From assembly GCA_015232865.1 (NCBI GenBank), contig JADFYU010000010.1, positions 10,896 to 74,895 of the forward strand: a stretch of 64,000 bases of DNA, in the 5' to 3' direction. Of the stretch, positions 1 to 9,491 are shown in pieces. Position numbers and translations under genes: made by a program. The notes beneath the pieces are model-generated. The model saw only the letters and a list, made by a program, of their open reading frames with translations, was not told where the DNA came from and made no database searches. Each line of letters starts with the position of its first letter. Positions within the stretch are counted from its first letter, which is position 1. Source of the DNA: Magnetococcales bacterium. GTDB lineage: Bacteria > Pseudomonadota > Magnetococcia > Magnetococcales > UBA8363.

Positions 1-1301
1 GTAAAAACCGTCTCTTTGTTTTCATTAATGTAACCGACAACACTATTATAGGCCTCGACAAAACTATTCAAGGTCTCCTTCATGGTCGTCGAATCATCGG
101 CGACGGAAATGGAGACGGCCGAACTGGTCACCTCCTTGAGCGTCATACTGACACCCGGCAACACCTCATCCACCACATTGCTGGAGCTGTAGATGTTGGA
201 CAGACCGTCTACGGTCAATTTGGCGTCTTGACCTTCGCTGCTGGTAAAAAATCCAGAGGTTGACGTGTTAACGCTTTCGCCATTGGAAAAGCTGAAGTTG
301 ACCGTCACAGCGGAGATGGTCTGACCGGCGGTCGAACCGTCAATAACCAGATAATTATTGGTACCATCATCGACCACGCTGGCAGACATATCTGGAACGG
401 TCTGACTGATCGCCGTTGCCACATCCTCCAGCGTCGCAACCCCGGCCACCAGAGCGGCCCCATTTTTCAACAGCTGGGTATTGGTGCCATCCAGATCATA
501 AGTCACCCCATTGTAGGTAAATTTAAAATCAGCGGAGGCAATCGAACTGAGGGTTGCCGTGGCATCGGTCAAACCGGACCCGGTGGAGATTCCCGAGGAG
601 TTTCCGCCGGTATTCCAGGTGGCCGTCTGATTGTTGCTGTCATCTTCAAAGGTCAGATCAACGGTCAAGTTTTCGATACGCGGGTTGCTGGTACTCCCGT
701 CACTACTGCGAATGTAGGCACCCTGATCTTTGGCGGTGAGCACCAAACGATAGCTGGTTCCATCATTCAAAACACTGGCACTGATTCCAGTCTCATCATC
801 TCCGTTGGCATCGGTAAAGGTAAAATTACCAATTTTTTCCGAAATATCGGCCAGGGTATCGCCAACGACAATTCCAAAATCCGCATTGGTGTAACTTTGA
901 CCGTTGTATTTGAAAGAAAAGGTGGTGATGGCAGAAACCGTATCGGTATCGCTGGTGACGCCACCACCGGACATCAGGGTATTGCTGCTGGCCAAACGGG
1001 AGACAGAGACTTGATGCGTTCCTGAAACCGCTTCACTGGAAGCCGAAACCGACAGAACACTCTCATCCGAACTGCTTGACGTATGAGGAGACCAGGAAGA
1101 AGCATCTTGCAGCGTCGAGGCAACGCTGGACAAATTCAGCAACTTGGTCTTCAACTCACCGAAAGCTGTTTTTTGGTTCGAAAAGAAGTTTACATCATTT
1201 TCGTAAGATTTTAAGCGCTGCTGCTTGGTAGACATCAACTGATCGACGATATCTGACGGCAGACCACTTGCTAAACCATTGATTGCAAAACTTCCAGACA
1301 T
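1..1301 (-). CDS. fliD: Flagellar hook-associated protein 2 (filament cap), 3' end beyond the window
   Basis: The gene starts at 1301 (ATG) behind an AGGAG ribosome binding site and stays open to the left edge, giving about 433 codons of the N-terminal and central part. The protein starts MSGSFAINGLASGLPSD, the usual FliD N-terminus, followed by a heptad-rich stretch and long Ser/Thr-rich beta domains with FliD-type repeats (SFSNGESVNTSTSG). FliD caps the growing filament outside the cell and helps flagellin subunits fold in. It is last in a minus-strand run after fliW1, a flagellin and a small orf, a common order in flagellar clusters. The C-terminal coiled coil is not visible here. Confidence 0.93.
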   Translation of the reverse strand, partial: MSGSFAINGLASGLPSDIVDQLMSTKQQRLKSYENDVNFFSNQKTAFGELKTKLLNLSSVASTLQDASSWSPHTSSSSDESVLSVSASSEAVSGTHQVSVSRLASSNTLMSGGGVTSDTDTVSAITTFSFKYNGQSYTNADFGIVVGDTLADISEKIGNFTFTDANGDDETGISASVLNDGTSYRLVLTAKDQGAYIRSSDGSTSNPRIENLTVDLTFEDDSNNQTATWNTGGNSSGISTGSGLTDATATLSSIASADFKFTYNGVTYDLDGTNTQLLKNGAALVAGVATLEDVATAISQTVPDMSASVVDDGTNNYLVIDGSTAGQTISAVTVNFSFSNGESVNTSTSGFFTSSEGQDAKLTVDGLSNIYSSSNVVDEVLPGVSMTLKEVTSSAVSISVADDSTTMKETLNSFVEAYNSVVGYINENKETVF

Positions 1302-1352
1302 TTTCCCGCTCCTATTAACAACCCACCACCTACCATCAGTGGCCGACCGACT

Positions 1353-1622
1353 TTAAAGGAGAGCGCCCTTCAAGGTGTGAACCCGATCGGCCAGATCCTC
1401 CATCTTTTCCCTTGGGAGCAGACGAAGCAACGTTTCAGGCCGACTGTCCACCATCCCTTGCGAGCCATCCTCCAATACTTGATTTACAGAGAAACCCACC
1501 ATCGCCAATCTAGCCAGCAAACGGTTCGCCTCCCCAACCAAGCTTTCCAGAAAATCCGGGTCACCAAACATCTGCCCGGAATCCTTTCCAGCGACATCGA
1601 CTTCCGCAACGACTGCGGCCAT
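1353..1622 (-). CDS. Small protein between flagellin and fliD, unknown function
   Basis: An 89-residue acidic helical protein starting MAAVVAEVDVAGKDSG. The start is supported by a strong AGGAGGTT ribosome binding site five bases upstream. It sits between a flagellin gene and fliD in the same orientation, where other bacteria carry flaG or a FliT/FliS-type export chaperone. I see no clear FlaG, FliS or FliT motif, so the link to flagella rests on position only. An overlapping plus-strand frame lacks such a start and is taken as a shadow. Confidence 0.6.
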   Translation of the reverse strand: MAAVVAEVDVAGKDSGQMFGDPDFLESLVGEANRLLARLAMVGFSVNQVLEDGSQGMVDSRPETLLRLLPREKMEDLADRVHTLKGALL

Positions 1623-1739
1623 GGCAACCTCCTACAGAGTCAGTCTCCATCCCGTTGCCCCTACCTACACTCATCGGCTCCAGGATAGCTTGACTTTCGT
1701 AAAAACTGGTCATTCATTAAAAAAACCAGAATTCAATCC

Positions 1740-2567
1740 TTAACCGAGCAACTGCAAGGCCAACTGTGGTTGCTGATTCGCTTGAGCCAACACCGCTGTT
1801 CCAGCCTGTTGCAAAATCGCATTGCGGGTCAAGGAGGCGGTTTCGGAGGCAATATCCGCATCCATGATTCTGGAACGGGCAGCCGACATGTTCTCAACCA
1901 CATTGGAGAGATTGGCGATGACCGCTTCAAAACGGTTTTGAACCGCACCCATGGTGGCCCGCAGGTCTGAAACGCTGCTCAAGGCGTTATCAACCAGGGC
2001 AATGGCGGCCGAAGCACCGGTTTGTCCACCGTTGGAACCCATGCTCAAGGCTGCAACACCCAGAGCCGTCGTACCCATGCTGCCGATTCCGAAGGAGATG
2101 GTCTGCCCCTCATTGGCACCGACCTGAATTTTCATGGTGCCAAAGGTACCGTCCAACATGGCCATGGTATTGAATTCAGTCTGGGTCGAAATCCGCTCGA
2201 TCTCCGAGAGAAGCTGTGTCACTTCCTGCTGAATGTCGGCCCGGTCACTGCTGACCAATGTACCGTTGGCAGCCTGGACAGCCAATTCACGAATCCGCTG
2301 TAGAGCGTTGGTGGTCTCCGACAACGCACCCTCGGCAACCTGTGCCATGGAAATTCCGTCATTGGAGTTGCGAATTGCCATGTTCAGACCCTTGATCTGA
2401 GAAGTCATCCGAGTCGAGATGGAGAGTCCAGCCGCATCATCCTTGGCTGAATTGATTCTCAGGCCGGAAGAGAGGCGAGCAAAGGTTTTCCCCAACTCAT
2501 TGGACGAATTCAGCAAATTGCGCTGAGCGTTCAAGGAAGCGATATTGGTGTTAATGTATAATGGCAT
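1740..2567 (-). CDS. Flagellin, short form
   Basis: A 275-residue flagellin. The start is placed at 2567 ([17 protein letters not shown]), not at an in-frame codon nine residues earlier, because the mature flagellin N-terminus begins there and GAAGGGG lies upstream. The N-terminal D0/D1 part ([20 protein letters not shown]) and the C-terminal part ([17 protein letters not shown], ending LALQLLG) are both complete. The middle is short (about residues 140-200), so the D2/D3 surface domains are nearly absent. It follows fliW1 and orf70 and precedes orf89 and fliD. The leader carries an AT-rich inverted repeat at 2609-2642. Confidence 0.95.
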   Translation of the reverse strand: MPLYINTNIASLNAQRNLLNSSNELGKTFARLSSGLRINSAKDDAAGLSISTRMTSQIKGLNMAIRNSNDGISMAQVAEGALSETTNALQRIRELAVQAANGTLVSSDRADIQQEVTQLLSEIERISTQTEFNTMAMLDGTFGTMKIQVGANEGQTISFGIGSMGTTALGVAALSMGSNGGQTGASAAIALVDNALSSVSDLRATMGAVQNRFEAVIANLSNVVENMSAARSRIMDADIASETASLTRNAILQQAGTAVLAQANQQPQLALQLLG

Positions 2568-2608
2568 GACTAAATTCCCCTTCTTTGGGATCAACGGTAC
2601 CCAGCATC

Positions 2609-2642
2609 AACCAATTCAATTGGCTCTACTGGCTAATTGGTT
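2609..2642 (-). repeat. Inverted repeat in the flagellin leader
   Basis: AACCAATT at 2609-2616 pairs with AATTGGTT at 2635-2642, about 42 bases upstream of the flagellin start. A second, mutually exclusive pairing is CCAATT with AATTGG at 2611-2623. Two competing hairpins in a flagellin leader could control translation or mRNA stability. This is a visual observation; no folding was computed. Confidence 0.4.
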
Positions 2643-2854
2643 TAACGGGCTGATCGTTCAGCTCCACATGGTTGAACCTGGTCTTGACTTAACAGAGACG
2701 ACATTTCACGCATAAAACCATTCAAGCCGACCAAATCAGATTGAGCCGATATTTTTTTATTGGATGAAAGACCACCCAACCCCTTGTACTCACAAGAGCC
2801 TGGAGAAGCATCTTCATGTTTCAACCGACTCTCTCTACCAATAAATAATGGCAT
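2642..2854 (-). CDS. Possible 70-residue ORF with a flagellin-like start (orf70)
   Basis: The frame begins MPLFIGRESR behind AGGAAAGGGGAG. This start region resembles that of the neighbouring flagellin (ATGCCATTAT and a purine-rich site), but the rest shows no flagellin D0/D1 sequence. It lies between fliW1 and the flagellin in the same orientation. It could be a small expressed protein, a decayed flagellin fragment that kept only the translation start, or chance. I favour no function. Confidence 0.3.
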   Translation of the reverse strand: MPLFIGRESRLKHEDASPGSCEYKGLGGLSSNKKISAQSDLVGLNGFMREMSSLLSQDQVQPCGAERSAR

Positions 2855-2891
2855 CAGTTACTCCCCTTTCCTCTCAATCTGTTTCATCTAC

Positions 2892-3383
2892 TTAAACAGC
2901 AACCTGCTGTTGTACTCCATTCGGCATCCTGCCGGTTGTCATCAATACAGCGTTTTTCATTTCACTCGGAATCAGAGCCTGCCGTGGCGAGTACTCTTTA
3001 ACCAAAATCTGTCGTCCTTGTCGATTTTTTACATTTACGACAACCGGACCGGCCAAGTTGGTTCTCATCTCCTCTGGGGAACCGTCAGGGATGGTAACCA
3101 GTGTGAAGATCTCCACATCTTCACCTCGTTCCAAATCGATATTTGCTGCATCTTCATCAGCGACTTCAAAGACCAAATCATTAAAAAAATCAAACGGGTT
3201 AATGACAATGAAAGCAATCTCAGGTTCATCGATGGACTGAAGCCAAAAGAAACAGGAGTCGTTCGAGTAGGGAAACATGACATACCGATCACTCAATGGA
3301 AAACCCATCAAACCACCATTGAGACGGATGATCTCCTCGTCATTCACCTGCAACGTGCCAAAACGCGTACCTTGAACCTCCAT
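2892..3383 (-). CDS. fliW: Flagellar assembly factor FliW, copy 1
   Basis: A 163-residue FliW-family protein starting MEVQGTRFGTLQVNDEE. The start at 3383 leaves GGAG seven bases upstream, and the second copy is arranged the same way. The family core is clear: GLMGFPLSDRY, FFWLQSIDEPEIAFIVINPF, RGEDVEIFTLVTIP and RTNLAGPVVVN. FliW binds flagellin and, in species studied, antagonises the RNA-binding regulator CsrA, so flagellin made in the cell feeds back on its own translation. It is first in its run behind a sigma54-type promoter at 3552-3567. No csrA lies in the window. Confidence 0.92.
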   Translation of the reverse strand: MEVQGTRFGTLQVNDEEIIRLNGGLMGFPLSDRYVMFPYSNDSCFFWLQSIDEPEIAFIVINPFDFFNDLVFEVADEDAANIDLERGEDVEIFTLVTIPDGSPEEMRTNLAGPVVVNVKNRQGRQILVKEYSPRQALIPSEMKNAVLMTTGRMPNGVQQQVAV

Positions 3384-3551
3384 CACCATTCTCCATTACT
3401 TGTTAGAAACGAAACCTTCGTATCTACCCCTGTTCAAGTACGCCATATCAACGTTTTGCTTGGGGCGCCAATTAATCAGGCCACTACTAAAATCCAAAAA
3501 CAATCATTTCATCTTGACGACGATTTTCAATACCTGACTTGCTAAAATAAA

Positions 3552-3567
3552 TGCACTGTCCGTGCCA
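3552..3567 (-). promoter_or_regulatory. Sigma54-type promoter upstream of fliW1
   Basis: Read on the minus strand the site is TGGCACG-N4-GTGCA, matching the -24/-12 consensus TGGCACG-N4-TTGCA at all but one position, with GG and GC correctly spaced. Transcription would start near 3540 and run into fliW1, orf70, flagellin, orf89 and fliD. Class III flagellar genes in several proteobacteria use sigma54. A similar element lies upstream of flgK. Confidence 0.72.
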
Positions 3568-3680
3568 AAAATAAAAAATCTCGATATACCTGAAACAAAA
3601 CCGACTCTGGTGGACACTCCCAACTAAAATTCGGTAATTTCTGCCCACCACCGGCAACTTCTATCCCTTCAATCCGTCAG

Positions 3681-3716
3681 AAATCCCGCTCCATTTATAT
3701 AAAAAGGAGCGGATTT
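3681..3716 (-). terminator. Hairpin downstream of the large flagellin gene
   Basis: AAATCCCGCTCC at 3681-3692 pairs with GGAGCGGATTT at 3706-3716 (one bulged base) around an AT-rich loop, 17 bases after the large flagellin stop. No long U tract follows on the minus strand, so it is either a weak intrinsic terminator or an mRNA-stabilising hairpin that ends the flgK-flgL-fliW2-flagellin transcript. Confidence 0.5.
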
Positions 3717-3732
3717 CCAACGATACTCACCC

Positions 3733-5817
3733 TTAACCCAACAGTTGCAGAGCCAGTTGAGGCTGTTGATTGGCCTGAGCCAAAATTGCTGTTCCAGCCT
3801 GCTGCATGATGGCAAGCTTGGTCAGATTGGCCGTCTCTTCGGCAATATCTGCATCCAGAATACGTGAACGGGCAGCAGAGACATTCTCGATCACATTGGA
3901 CAGATTCTTGATGTTGGCTTCAAAACGGTTTTCAATGGCACCCAGTTCGGCACGAGTGCTGGAGACCCGATCCAAGCCCTCCATCAAGACCGAAATCATT
4001 CGAGCGGCCGCATCCTGTCCATTCAATGCCGGATTGGTGGCATCGGTGCTGGGCGGATTGAACGGGAGGGTCGGATCGGTTGGGATCGTCGCTCCGGTGA
4101 TATCAATCAAAGGAACCGGCGGGAACGAGTTGGAACCGGTGGTATCGATCATCCAGGATGGCACCGTAATGTGCTCACCGGAGGACGGCTCAGAAGCGGC
4201 GGCAGCAGCGGCATCACGAGCGACCAGAACCAAAGACATCTCCTTGGCAGCCGTTGCAGCCTTGGCCACCGTTCCACTGGGGTTGGCAGCGGCCAGACCG
4301 GCAGCAGCAATAATCTTGGCATCTTCCAATGAGAGCCTGCCACTTTGATCGGCCGCCCTCGCCTCGGCAGCGATGGTCTCGATATCTTTGTTCTGGCTGA
4401 TGGCCGCGTCAAAGGCTTTGATCACATCGATGATGTTGCCAACCGGAACATCGTCCACCCGAGGAGCAACCGTTCCGTCACCGGCGATGGCGTTATCCAC
4501 GACTTCCGTGGTAGCGGAAGCGGTGGCGATCAAACCGGTAGTATCCCCAGCCAACTCTTGATAGTCGGATGGAACATTCTCCGTCGAAGCATAACTTTTA
4601 TTGGCCGCATAGGTGGCGGCGGCAATGATGCGGGCTTGATCCGAATCCACCGTGGAATCGGTGGCCATGATGGTTTCGACACCCATAGCCGCAGCGATGG
4701 CATTATCCAGGGATCCGCCACCGGCAATTTCGGTGGAACCGTCGGCTGTGCGACCATACAGAGCCAGTGCGGCGGTGGCCAGCATATCAGCCTCAGTCGA
4801 ACTGATATCGGTATCGGTAACCGCTTGAATGGCAGCAGAGATGGTCGCTGCCGAATCACCGTTGGCAATTCCATCGTCAATGGCCGTTTTGGTGTCATCT
4901 TTGACAGTGGTGATGGTGCCAGCCGGAAAACCGGTCATGATCTCATCCATGATACCGTCCGAAAGCTCATCCACGGTCGGCTCAACCGGATTGCTCTCAA
5001 ACCCGGTCAAGACGGACATCAAGGAAGAAGGCGAGGAGACCGAACTCTCCAGGACGGCGGCCAATCCGGAAGGATCGTCGTTCTCGATGACGGTAAACAT
5101 GTTCGACGCGACATTCTTGGACAAGGATGTGCCGAGTTGTGTATCCGACTCCTTGGAGTTGGCAACAACATTGACCAGTGAACCGGCCTTGGCACTAAAG
5201 AGTCTGGACCCTTCCAACTGCGATGACGGAGCAGAAATCTGCATACCGTCAATTTTCGGGTTGAAAATACTCTCTTTTTTGCTGGGGTTGGAAAGCTGAG
5301 GCTGAGACAAAAGGGTATTGGCTCGGGCATCGGCCAGGGTCACGACAACCGTTTGACTCTCACGGGCACCGACCTGAAAAACCAACGGATCGGTCTGTCC
5401 GTTGAGAACGGGCCAGTTGTTGAATTCCGTCTGCTGAGCAACCCGCTCGATCTCGGCCAGGAGCTGAACAACCTCCTGTTGCAAATTTTCCCGATCGGAG
5501 TCGCTGTTGGTACCGTTGGCTGCCTGAACAGCCAGCTCGTTCATCCGTTGCAGCATGTTGGAGTTCTCGGCCAAAGCCCCCTCGGCAACCTGGGAGACGG
5601 AGATTCCATCATTGGCATTGCGAACCGCCTGGGTCAATCCGCGAACCTGGGCTGTCATCCGGTTGCTGATGGCCAGTCCGGCCGCATCATCACCCGCTGT
5701 ATTGATCCGCAACCCGGACGATAACCGGGCAAAGACCTTGTTCAATTCGCCCGTGGAACCAAGAAGATTTCTCTGGGCATTCAAGGAAGCAACGTTGGTA
5801 TTAATATAGAGTGGCAT
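3733..5817 (-). CDS. Flagellin with a large central insertion (694 residues)
   Basis: Complete flagellin ends frame a long variable middle. Residues 1 to about 160 start [17 protein letters not shown] and hold the D0/D1 region. Residues about 600-694 hold the C-terminal D1/D0 region and end LALQLLG. The roughly 435 residues between are Ala/Asp/Ser/Thr-rich and have only one Trp that I can see (PSWMID). Three imperfect helical repeats are visible at about 308-356, 368-408 and 466-514, each ending in a motif like [14 protein letters not shown]. The protein is more than twice the length of the short flagellin. The start is preceded by AGAGGAT. It follows fliW2, so each flagellin has its own FliW. 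The insertion should form surface-exposed D2/D3-type domains on the filament. Confidence 0.94.
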   Translation of the reverse strand: MPLYINTNVASLNAQRNLLGSTGELNKVFARLSSGLRINTAGDDAAGLAISNRMTAQVRGLTQAVRNANDGISVSQVAEGALAENSNMLQRMNELAVQAANGTNSDSDRENLQQEVVQLLAEIERVAQQTEFNNWPVLNGQTDPLVFQVGARESQTVVVTLADARANTLLSQPQLSNPSKKESIFNPKIDGMQISAPSSQLEGSRLFSAKAGSLVNVVANSKESDTQLGTSLSKNVASNMFTVIENDDPSGLAAVLESSVSSPSSLMSVLTGFESNPVEPTVDELSDGIMDEIMTGFPAGTITTVKDDTKTAIDDGIANGDSAATISAAIQAVTDTDISSTEADMLATAALALYGRTADGSTEIAGGGSLDNAIAAAMGVETIMATDSTVDSDQARIIAAATYAANKSYASTENVPSDYQELAGDTTGLIATASATTEVVDNAIAGDGTVAPRVDDVPVGNIIDVIKAFDAAISQNKDIETIAAEARAADQSGRLSLEDAKIIAAAGLAAANPSGTVAKAATAAKEMSLVLVARDAAAAAASEPSSGEHITVPSWMIDTTGSNSFPPVPLIDITGATIPTDPTLPFNPPSTDATNPALNGQDAAARMISVLMEGLDRVSSTRAELGAIENRFEANIKNLSNVIENVSAARSRILDADIAEETANLTKLAIMQQAGTAILAQANQQPQLALQLLG

Positions 5818-5859
5818 AACTCGATCCTCTTAAATGTTGTCTTTTCCGTTTCAGGGAAA

Positions 5860-6396
5860 TTAACTTGCAGCGGCCAATACTACCGGGCGATTATTATTCT
5901 GTTGGTGACGCCGCCGCGTCCCCTTACTCTGCCCTACTTTATCAATGGTCTCCCGAAGATAGTCGGCGCGCATTCCGTTGGGAATCAGCGGCTGCCGGGG
6001 AGAATATTCTTTGAACAGTATCTGTTTACCCTGACGATTGACTGTATTGACAATCACCGGCCCGGCCAGATTGGTGCGCATCTCTTCCGGGCGGCCCTCC
6101 GGAATGGTCACCAGGGTAAAAATTTCCACATCCTCTCCCCGCTCCAAGCCCAGCAACTCGGCGTCAAAATCTTGGATGGTAAATTCAACCTCCGAGAAGA
6201 AATCGAAAGGATTGATGACAATGAAGGCGATCTCCGCTTCATCGACAGACTGGAGCCAGAAGAATGAAGAGTTCTGCCCATAAGGAAATAAAAGAAATTT
6301 CTTACTCAAGGGGAATCCGAGCAATCCATCATTGATCTCAATGACTTCGTTCTCATTATACTCCAGGACTCCAAACCGAGTTCCGTAAATTTCCAT
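5860..6396 (-). CDS. fliW: Flagellar assembly factor FliW, copy 2
   Basis: A 178-residue FliW starting MEIYGTRFGVLEYNENE at 6396, with GGAG nine bases upstream. An earlier TTG in frame (6411) is less likely. The core is nearly the same as copy 1 (FFWLQSVDEAEIAFIVINPF, RGEDVEIFTLVTIP, RTNLAGPVIVN). The C-terminus differs: it has a longer basic, Gln/Asn-rich tail (KGTRRRHQQNNNRP). It lies ten bases after flgL and 42 bases before the large flagellin, so it should be cotranscribed with both. Confidence 0.92.
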   Translation of the reverse strand: MEIYGTRFGVLEYNENEVIEINDGLLGFPLSKKFLLFPYGQNSSFFWLQSVDEAEIAFIVINPFDFFSEVEFTIQDFDAELLGLERGEDVEIFTLVTIPEGRPEEMRTNLAGPVIVNTVNRQGKQILFKEYSPRQPLIPNGMRADYLRETIDKVGQSKGTRRRHQQNNNRPVVLAAAS

Positions 6397-6421
6397 GACA
6401 CTGTTCTCCAATCCAAATATG

Positions 6422-7615
6422 CTAACGAATAAAATCGATTAACGATGTGTTCAGAACTTGACGCTCTGTGATCGTCATAACCTGCATAGCCTGAGAGGTC
6501 TGTTCCAATTTACTCAAAACCTCAACCAGGTCGGCTTCCACATTGGTCGCCTTCATTTCAACGAGAGAGGACTCATCCAACGCCAGGGTATTGTTGACCG
6601 CATCAATCTGCGTCACCCGAACTCCAGCAACCGCCTGAAGATCCGAAACCTGCGCCCGCCCCTCTTGAATCCGATTCAATTGAACCGCAACCTCGGTCGG
6701 GTCCGCCCGAAGCAGCGCCCCCCGAAGTGCCGCCAATGCGCCAAGAATATTAATGTCCCGGCCAACCTCTCCTGTTCCTTCCAACACCTCTTTGGCCGTT
6801 GGATTGCCTGGCAGGGTCTGATTACCCAAAACCCGCACCGGCCGATCTTTCTCTCCACCCTGATAGGAGGCGACCACTTCGAAGTAGTAGACATCTCCGA
6901 CGGCCGGCTCTGCACCCAGGGTCATGGTCAATCCGTTACCCATATCCAATACCGGCGGCGTATCGCTGGAAGCCGATACCGGCAAAGCGGCGACTCCGTT
7001 GATATCGACCTCGTACTGATCGTCAGAGGCCAGATAGGTCACCTTGATGCTGAGCGGAACATCGCTGAGGGCATTATCCTCGGCTACCGTTGCAAAGATG
7101 GCTGTATCGGCATCGGCCAGACTGCCCTCTCCATTGGTTTGAACCCGTACTTTCGTCGCACCCAGATTATCGTTCTGATAGGGTGTGTTGGTCCGTCCAC
7201 CGCCAAAGATGGGAAATTCGTCCAGTTCGGTATTGATATTGGTAAGAATCTCCTGGTACATGGCCTCCGCCTCTTCTGCGGCCGCCTTCATCACCTCGGG
7301 TTGTCCACCGACCGAGCTGCTGGACATCTTCATCACCAAATCCTGGGCTTCCAACATCCGTTCATGAATCTGTCCCATCTGTACGTCAGCCAAATCCACC
7401 CGCTGAGAGGCAAATTCCGTCGTTTTCATCAGACTCTCGATGCCAGAAAGATCGGAGCTGAACAACATATGCCGATAGACACTGGATGGATCGTCCGATG
7501 GACGGTTGATCCGATTCCCGGTCAAAGATTTCTCCTGGACATTCATCAACTCCTGCTGCTTGTTCTGCAGGGCGGTCATGCCGGAGCTAAACATCAAGTT
7601 ACTGGTAACACGCAT
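6422..7615 (-). CDS. flgL: Flagellar hook-associated protein 3 (FlgL)
   Basis: A 397-residue protein with the flagellin-like N-terminus typical of FlgL (MRVTSNLMFSSGMTALQNKQ, then TGNRINRPSDDPSSVYRHM) and a C-terminal helix ending NTSLIDFIR. FlgL forms one of the two rings joining hook to filament. It lies 22 bases after flgK and is preceded by AGGGGAAA. It is longer than enterobacterial FlgL (about 317 residues); the extra length is in the middle beta region. Confidence 0.93.
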   Translation of the reverse strand: MRVTSNLMFSSGMTALQNKQQELMNVQEKSLTGNRINRPSDDPSSVYRHMLFSSDLSGIESLMKTTEFASQRVDLADVQMGQIHERMLEAQDLVMKMSSSSVGGQPEVMKAAAEEAEAMYQEILTNINTELDEFPIFGGGRTNTPYQNDNLGATKVRVQTNGEGSLADADTAIFATVAEDNALSDVPLSIKVTYLASDDQYEVDINGVAALPVSASSDTPPVLDMGNGLTMTLGAEPAVGDVYYFEVVASYQGGEKDRPVRVLGNQTLPGNPTAKEVLEGTGEVGRDINILGALAALRGALLRADPTEVAVQLNRIQEGRAQVSDLQAVAGVRVTQIDAVNNTLALDESSLVEMKATNVEADLVEVLSKLEQTSQAMQVMTITERQVLNTSLIDFIR

Positions 7616-7637
7616 TTTAATTTCCCCTAGTAGGGTA

Positions 7638-9413
7638 CTAAACCATGGAGATGATGGTCTGCATCAACTCATCAGCCACACCAACCATTTTACTGGAGGC
7701 CTGGAAGGCCCTCTGGAACCGGATCAGGTCAGTCAACTCCTCTTCAAGGGAGACTCCGGAAATCGATTCCTGCAAATCACTGATAAACTGTTGGGCCGAC
7801 TCCTGAGCGATCAGACTTTCACCGTCCTGACGAATCAAGGAACCCAACTCACCCACCAGCCGAGCATAATGCCCGGTCAAGGTGGTGGTATCTCCGTCTA
7901 TGGAAAAGTTGGCTTTGCGAAGATTTCCCAACTCTATCGCGCCACCACTGTGACCATCATCAAAAGTAACCGTCATGGGATCGGTAGAATCGTCGCTATT
8001 TAACCGACCAATTCCCAACAATTTGGAATCTGCCAGTAAATCGGCACCGACCGCCATATCCTTTGCACCCGTTCCCGAGAATATGGCTCCAACCCCTAAA
8101 GCGGCTAAAACATTACTGGAATCAGAAACCACACCGTATACATTTCCAGCCTCTGCTTCTATTTTCAGGTACTGTTTATCACCGTCCGTGATAATGAATG
8201 CATTAACCGCGCCAGAATTGTTTATCTCATCTTTTATTTGTCTCAAACTCATGCTGGTATTGATCGTAACCGTTGAAACCGTGTCTAAATTGTCGGTATC
8301 GACCCCGGAGGCGAAGACAATGGTGCCATTATTGACGATCCGGCTGACATCGACCGGTGTGTCTTGATAATCAGCGCTGTTTTCATCCGTAACCAGGGTG
8401 CTCACGGCACCATCCAGATCGCTACCGAGTTCAAAAATTCCAGTCTGACTGGTAAAGAGGTTCTGGCTGACTGACTGGGCATGGACTTTATTGACTTGGA
8501 AACGAATCTCATCGGCAATTTTTTCCAACCGAGTCAAAAAGCCCTGCTCGCCATAGACAATATTGTCCCGGATTTCAATTAAACCCTTGAGATTGCCCCC
8601 TTTCAGACGATCCCCGGTAGCAAACTCCCGATCACCGATCTTGATGCCCAAAAAGCCATTCTCATCGGCTGTGGCACTGCGAGAAAAGGAGGCGGCGAAG
8701 GAATCGCCAACCAGCAACTCCTGCCCGGCGGAGGTGACAACCTGAACTCCGTCATTGGGCATTTCGATGGTGCGAATGTCGATGATCTCGCCCAATTCCA
8801 AAATCATCTGCCGACGTTGATCTTTCAGATCCAGAGCCGGATGAGATGAATCGTTGGCAACGATGGTATCGTTGATTCTTTGAAGAGCCTGCAAGCGAAC
8901 ATTGATATCAGCCAGGACTACGTTGATCTCCTGGTCGATGGGCATGGTCAACTCGGTCAAGGATCGGTTCATATCTTGCATGTAGCGAGCCAGCGCATCC
9001 GCCTCGGCGACCAACTCTTTCCGGCCCACCGTATTGGTCGGGTTGTCGGTCATATTGTCGGCGGCCGTATAGAAGGCATCCAGACGTTGGGAGAGTCCGT
9101 CTCCGTCCAGATCGTTGAAAACATCTTCGATCATGTTCAAGAAACGATCGCGGGTTTGCAAGCGACCCACTTCGGCGGTTCCCAACTCTTCGCGACGCTG
9201 AACCAGCGCATCATATTGACGGGTAATATCGGAGATTGTCACACCCCCACCGACTGGATTGTTCAAATCTCCAGAGGCGGAATGCAACTCGGCACTCTGC
9301 CGGGAATAGCCGGGTGTATTAACGTTCGAAATGTTGTGAGAAATAGTCTGCAATGAACCTTGGGAAACATACAGGCCCTGCTTCGAAACGTTTAATAAAC
9401 TAGTCAGTCCCAT
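7638..9413 (-). CDS. flgK: Flagellar hook-associated protein 1 (FlgK)
   Basis: A 591-residue FlgK. The N-terminus carries the rod/hook signature (SLQTISHNISNVNTPGYSRQ) and the C-terminus the matching helical end (LTDLIRFQRAFQASSKMVGV, then IISMV). FlgK is the first hook-filament junction protein. The start at 9413 has GAGGAT upstream. It is the first gene of the unit flgK-flgL-fliW2-flagellin, driven by the sigma54-type promoter about 80 bases upstream. Confidence 0.94.
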   Translation of the reverse strand: MGLTSLLNVSKQGLYVSQGSLQTISHNISNVNTPGYSRQSAELHSASGDLNNPVGGGVTISDITRQYDALVQRREELGTAEVGRLQTRDRFLNMIEDVFNDLDGDGLSQRLDAFYTAADNMTDNPTNTVGRKELVAEADALARYMQDMNRSLTELTMPIDQEINVVLADINVRLQALQRINDTIVANDSSHPALDLKDQRRQMILELGEIIDIRTIEMPNDGVQVVTSAGQELLVGDSFAASFSRSATADENGFLGIKIGDREFATGDRLKGGNLKGLIEIRDNIVYGEQGFLTRLEKIADEIRFQVNKVHAQSVSQNLFTSQTGIFELGSDLDGAVSTLVTDENSADYQDTPVDVSRIVNNGTIVFASGVDTDNLDTVSTVTINTSMSLRQIKDEINNSGAVNAFIITDGDKQYLKIEAEAGNVYGVVSDSSNVLAALGVGAIFSGTGAKDMAVGADLLADSKLLGIGRLNSDDSTDPMTVTFDDGHSGGAIELGNLRKANFSIDGDTTTLTGHYARLVGELGSLIRQDGESLIAQESAQQFISDLQESISGVSLEEELTDLIRFQRAFQASSKMVGVADELMQTIISMV

Positions 9414-9491
9414 CGCCGATTATCCTCAAAATTTGCGGTTTAAAAAACTTGTTCACTCTCCCGGTTCTGCTACCCCGTTGCAGTGACTATG

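Noticed and set aside
6458..7630. Plus-strand frame (390 residues) opposite flgL
   Set aside because: Antisense shadow of a clear FlgL; no motif and no ribosome binding site.
1..9413. csrA next to fliW
   Set aside because: FliW often neighbours csrA, but no CsrA-like frame was seen in the flagellar region, even among short frames in the gaps.
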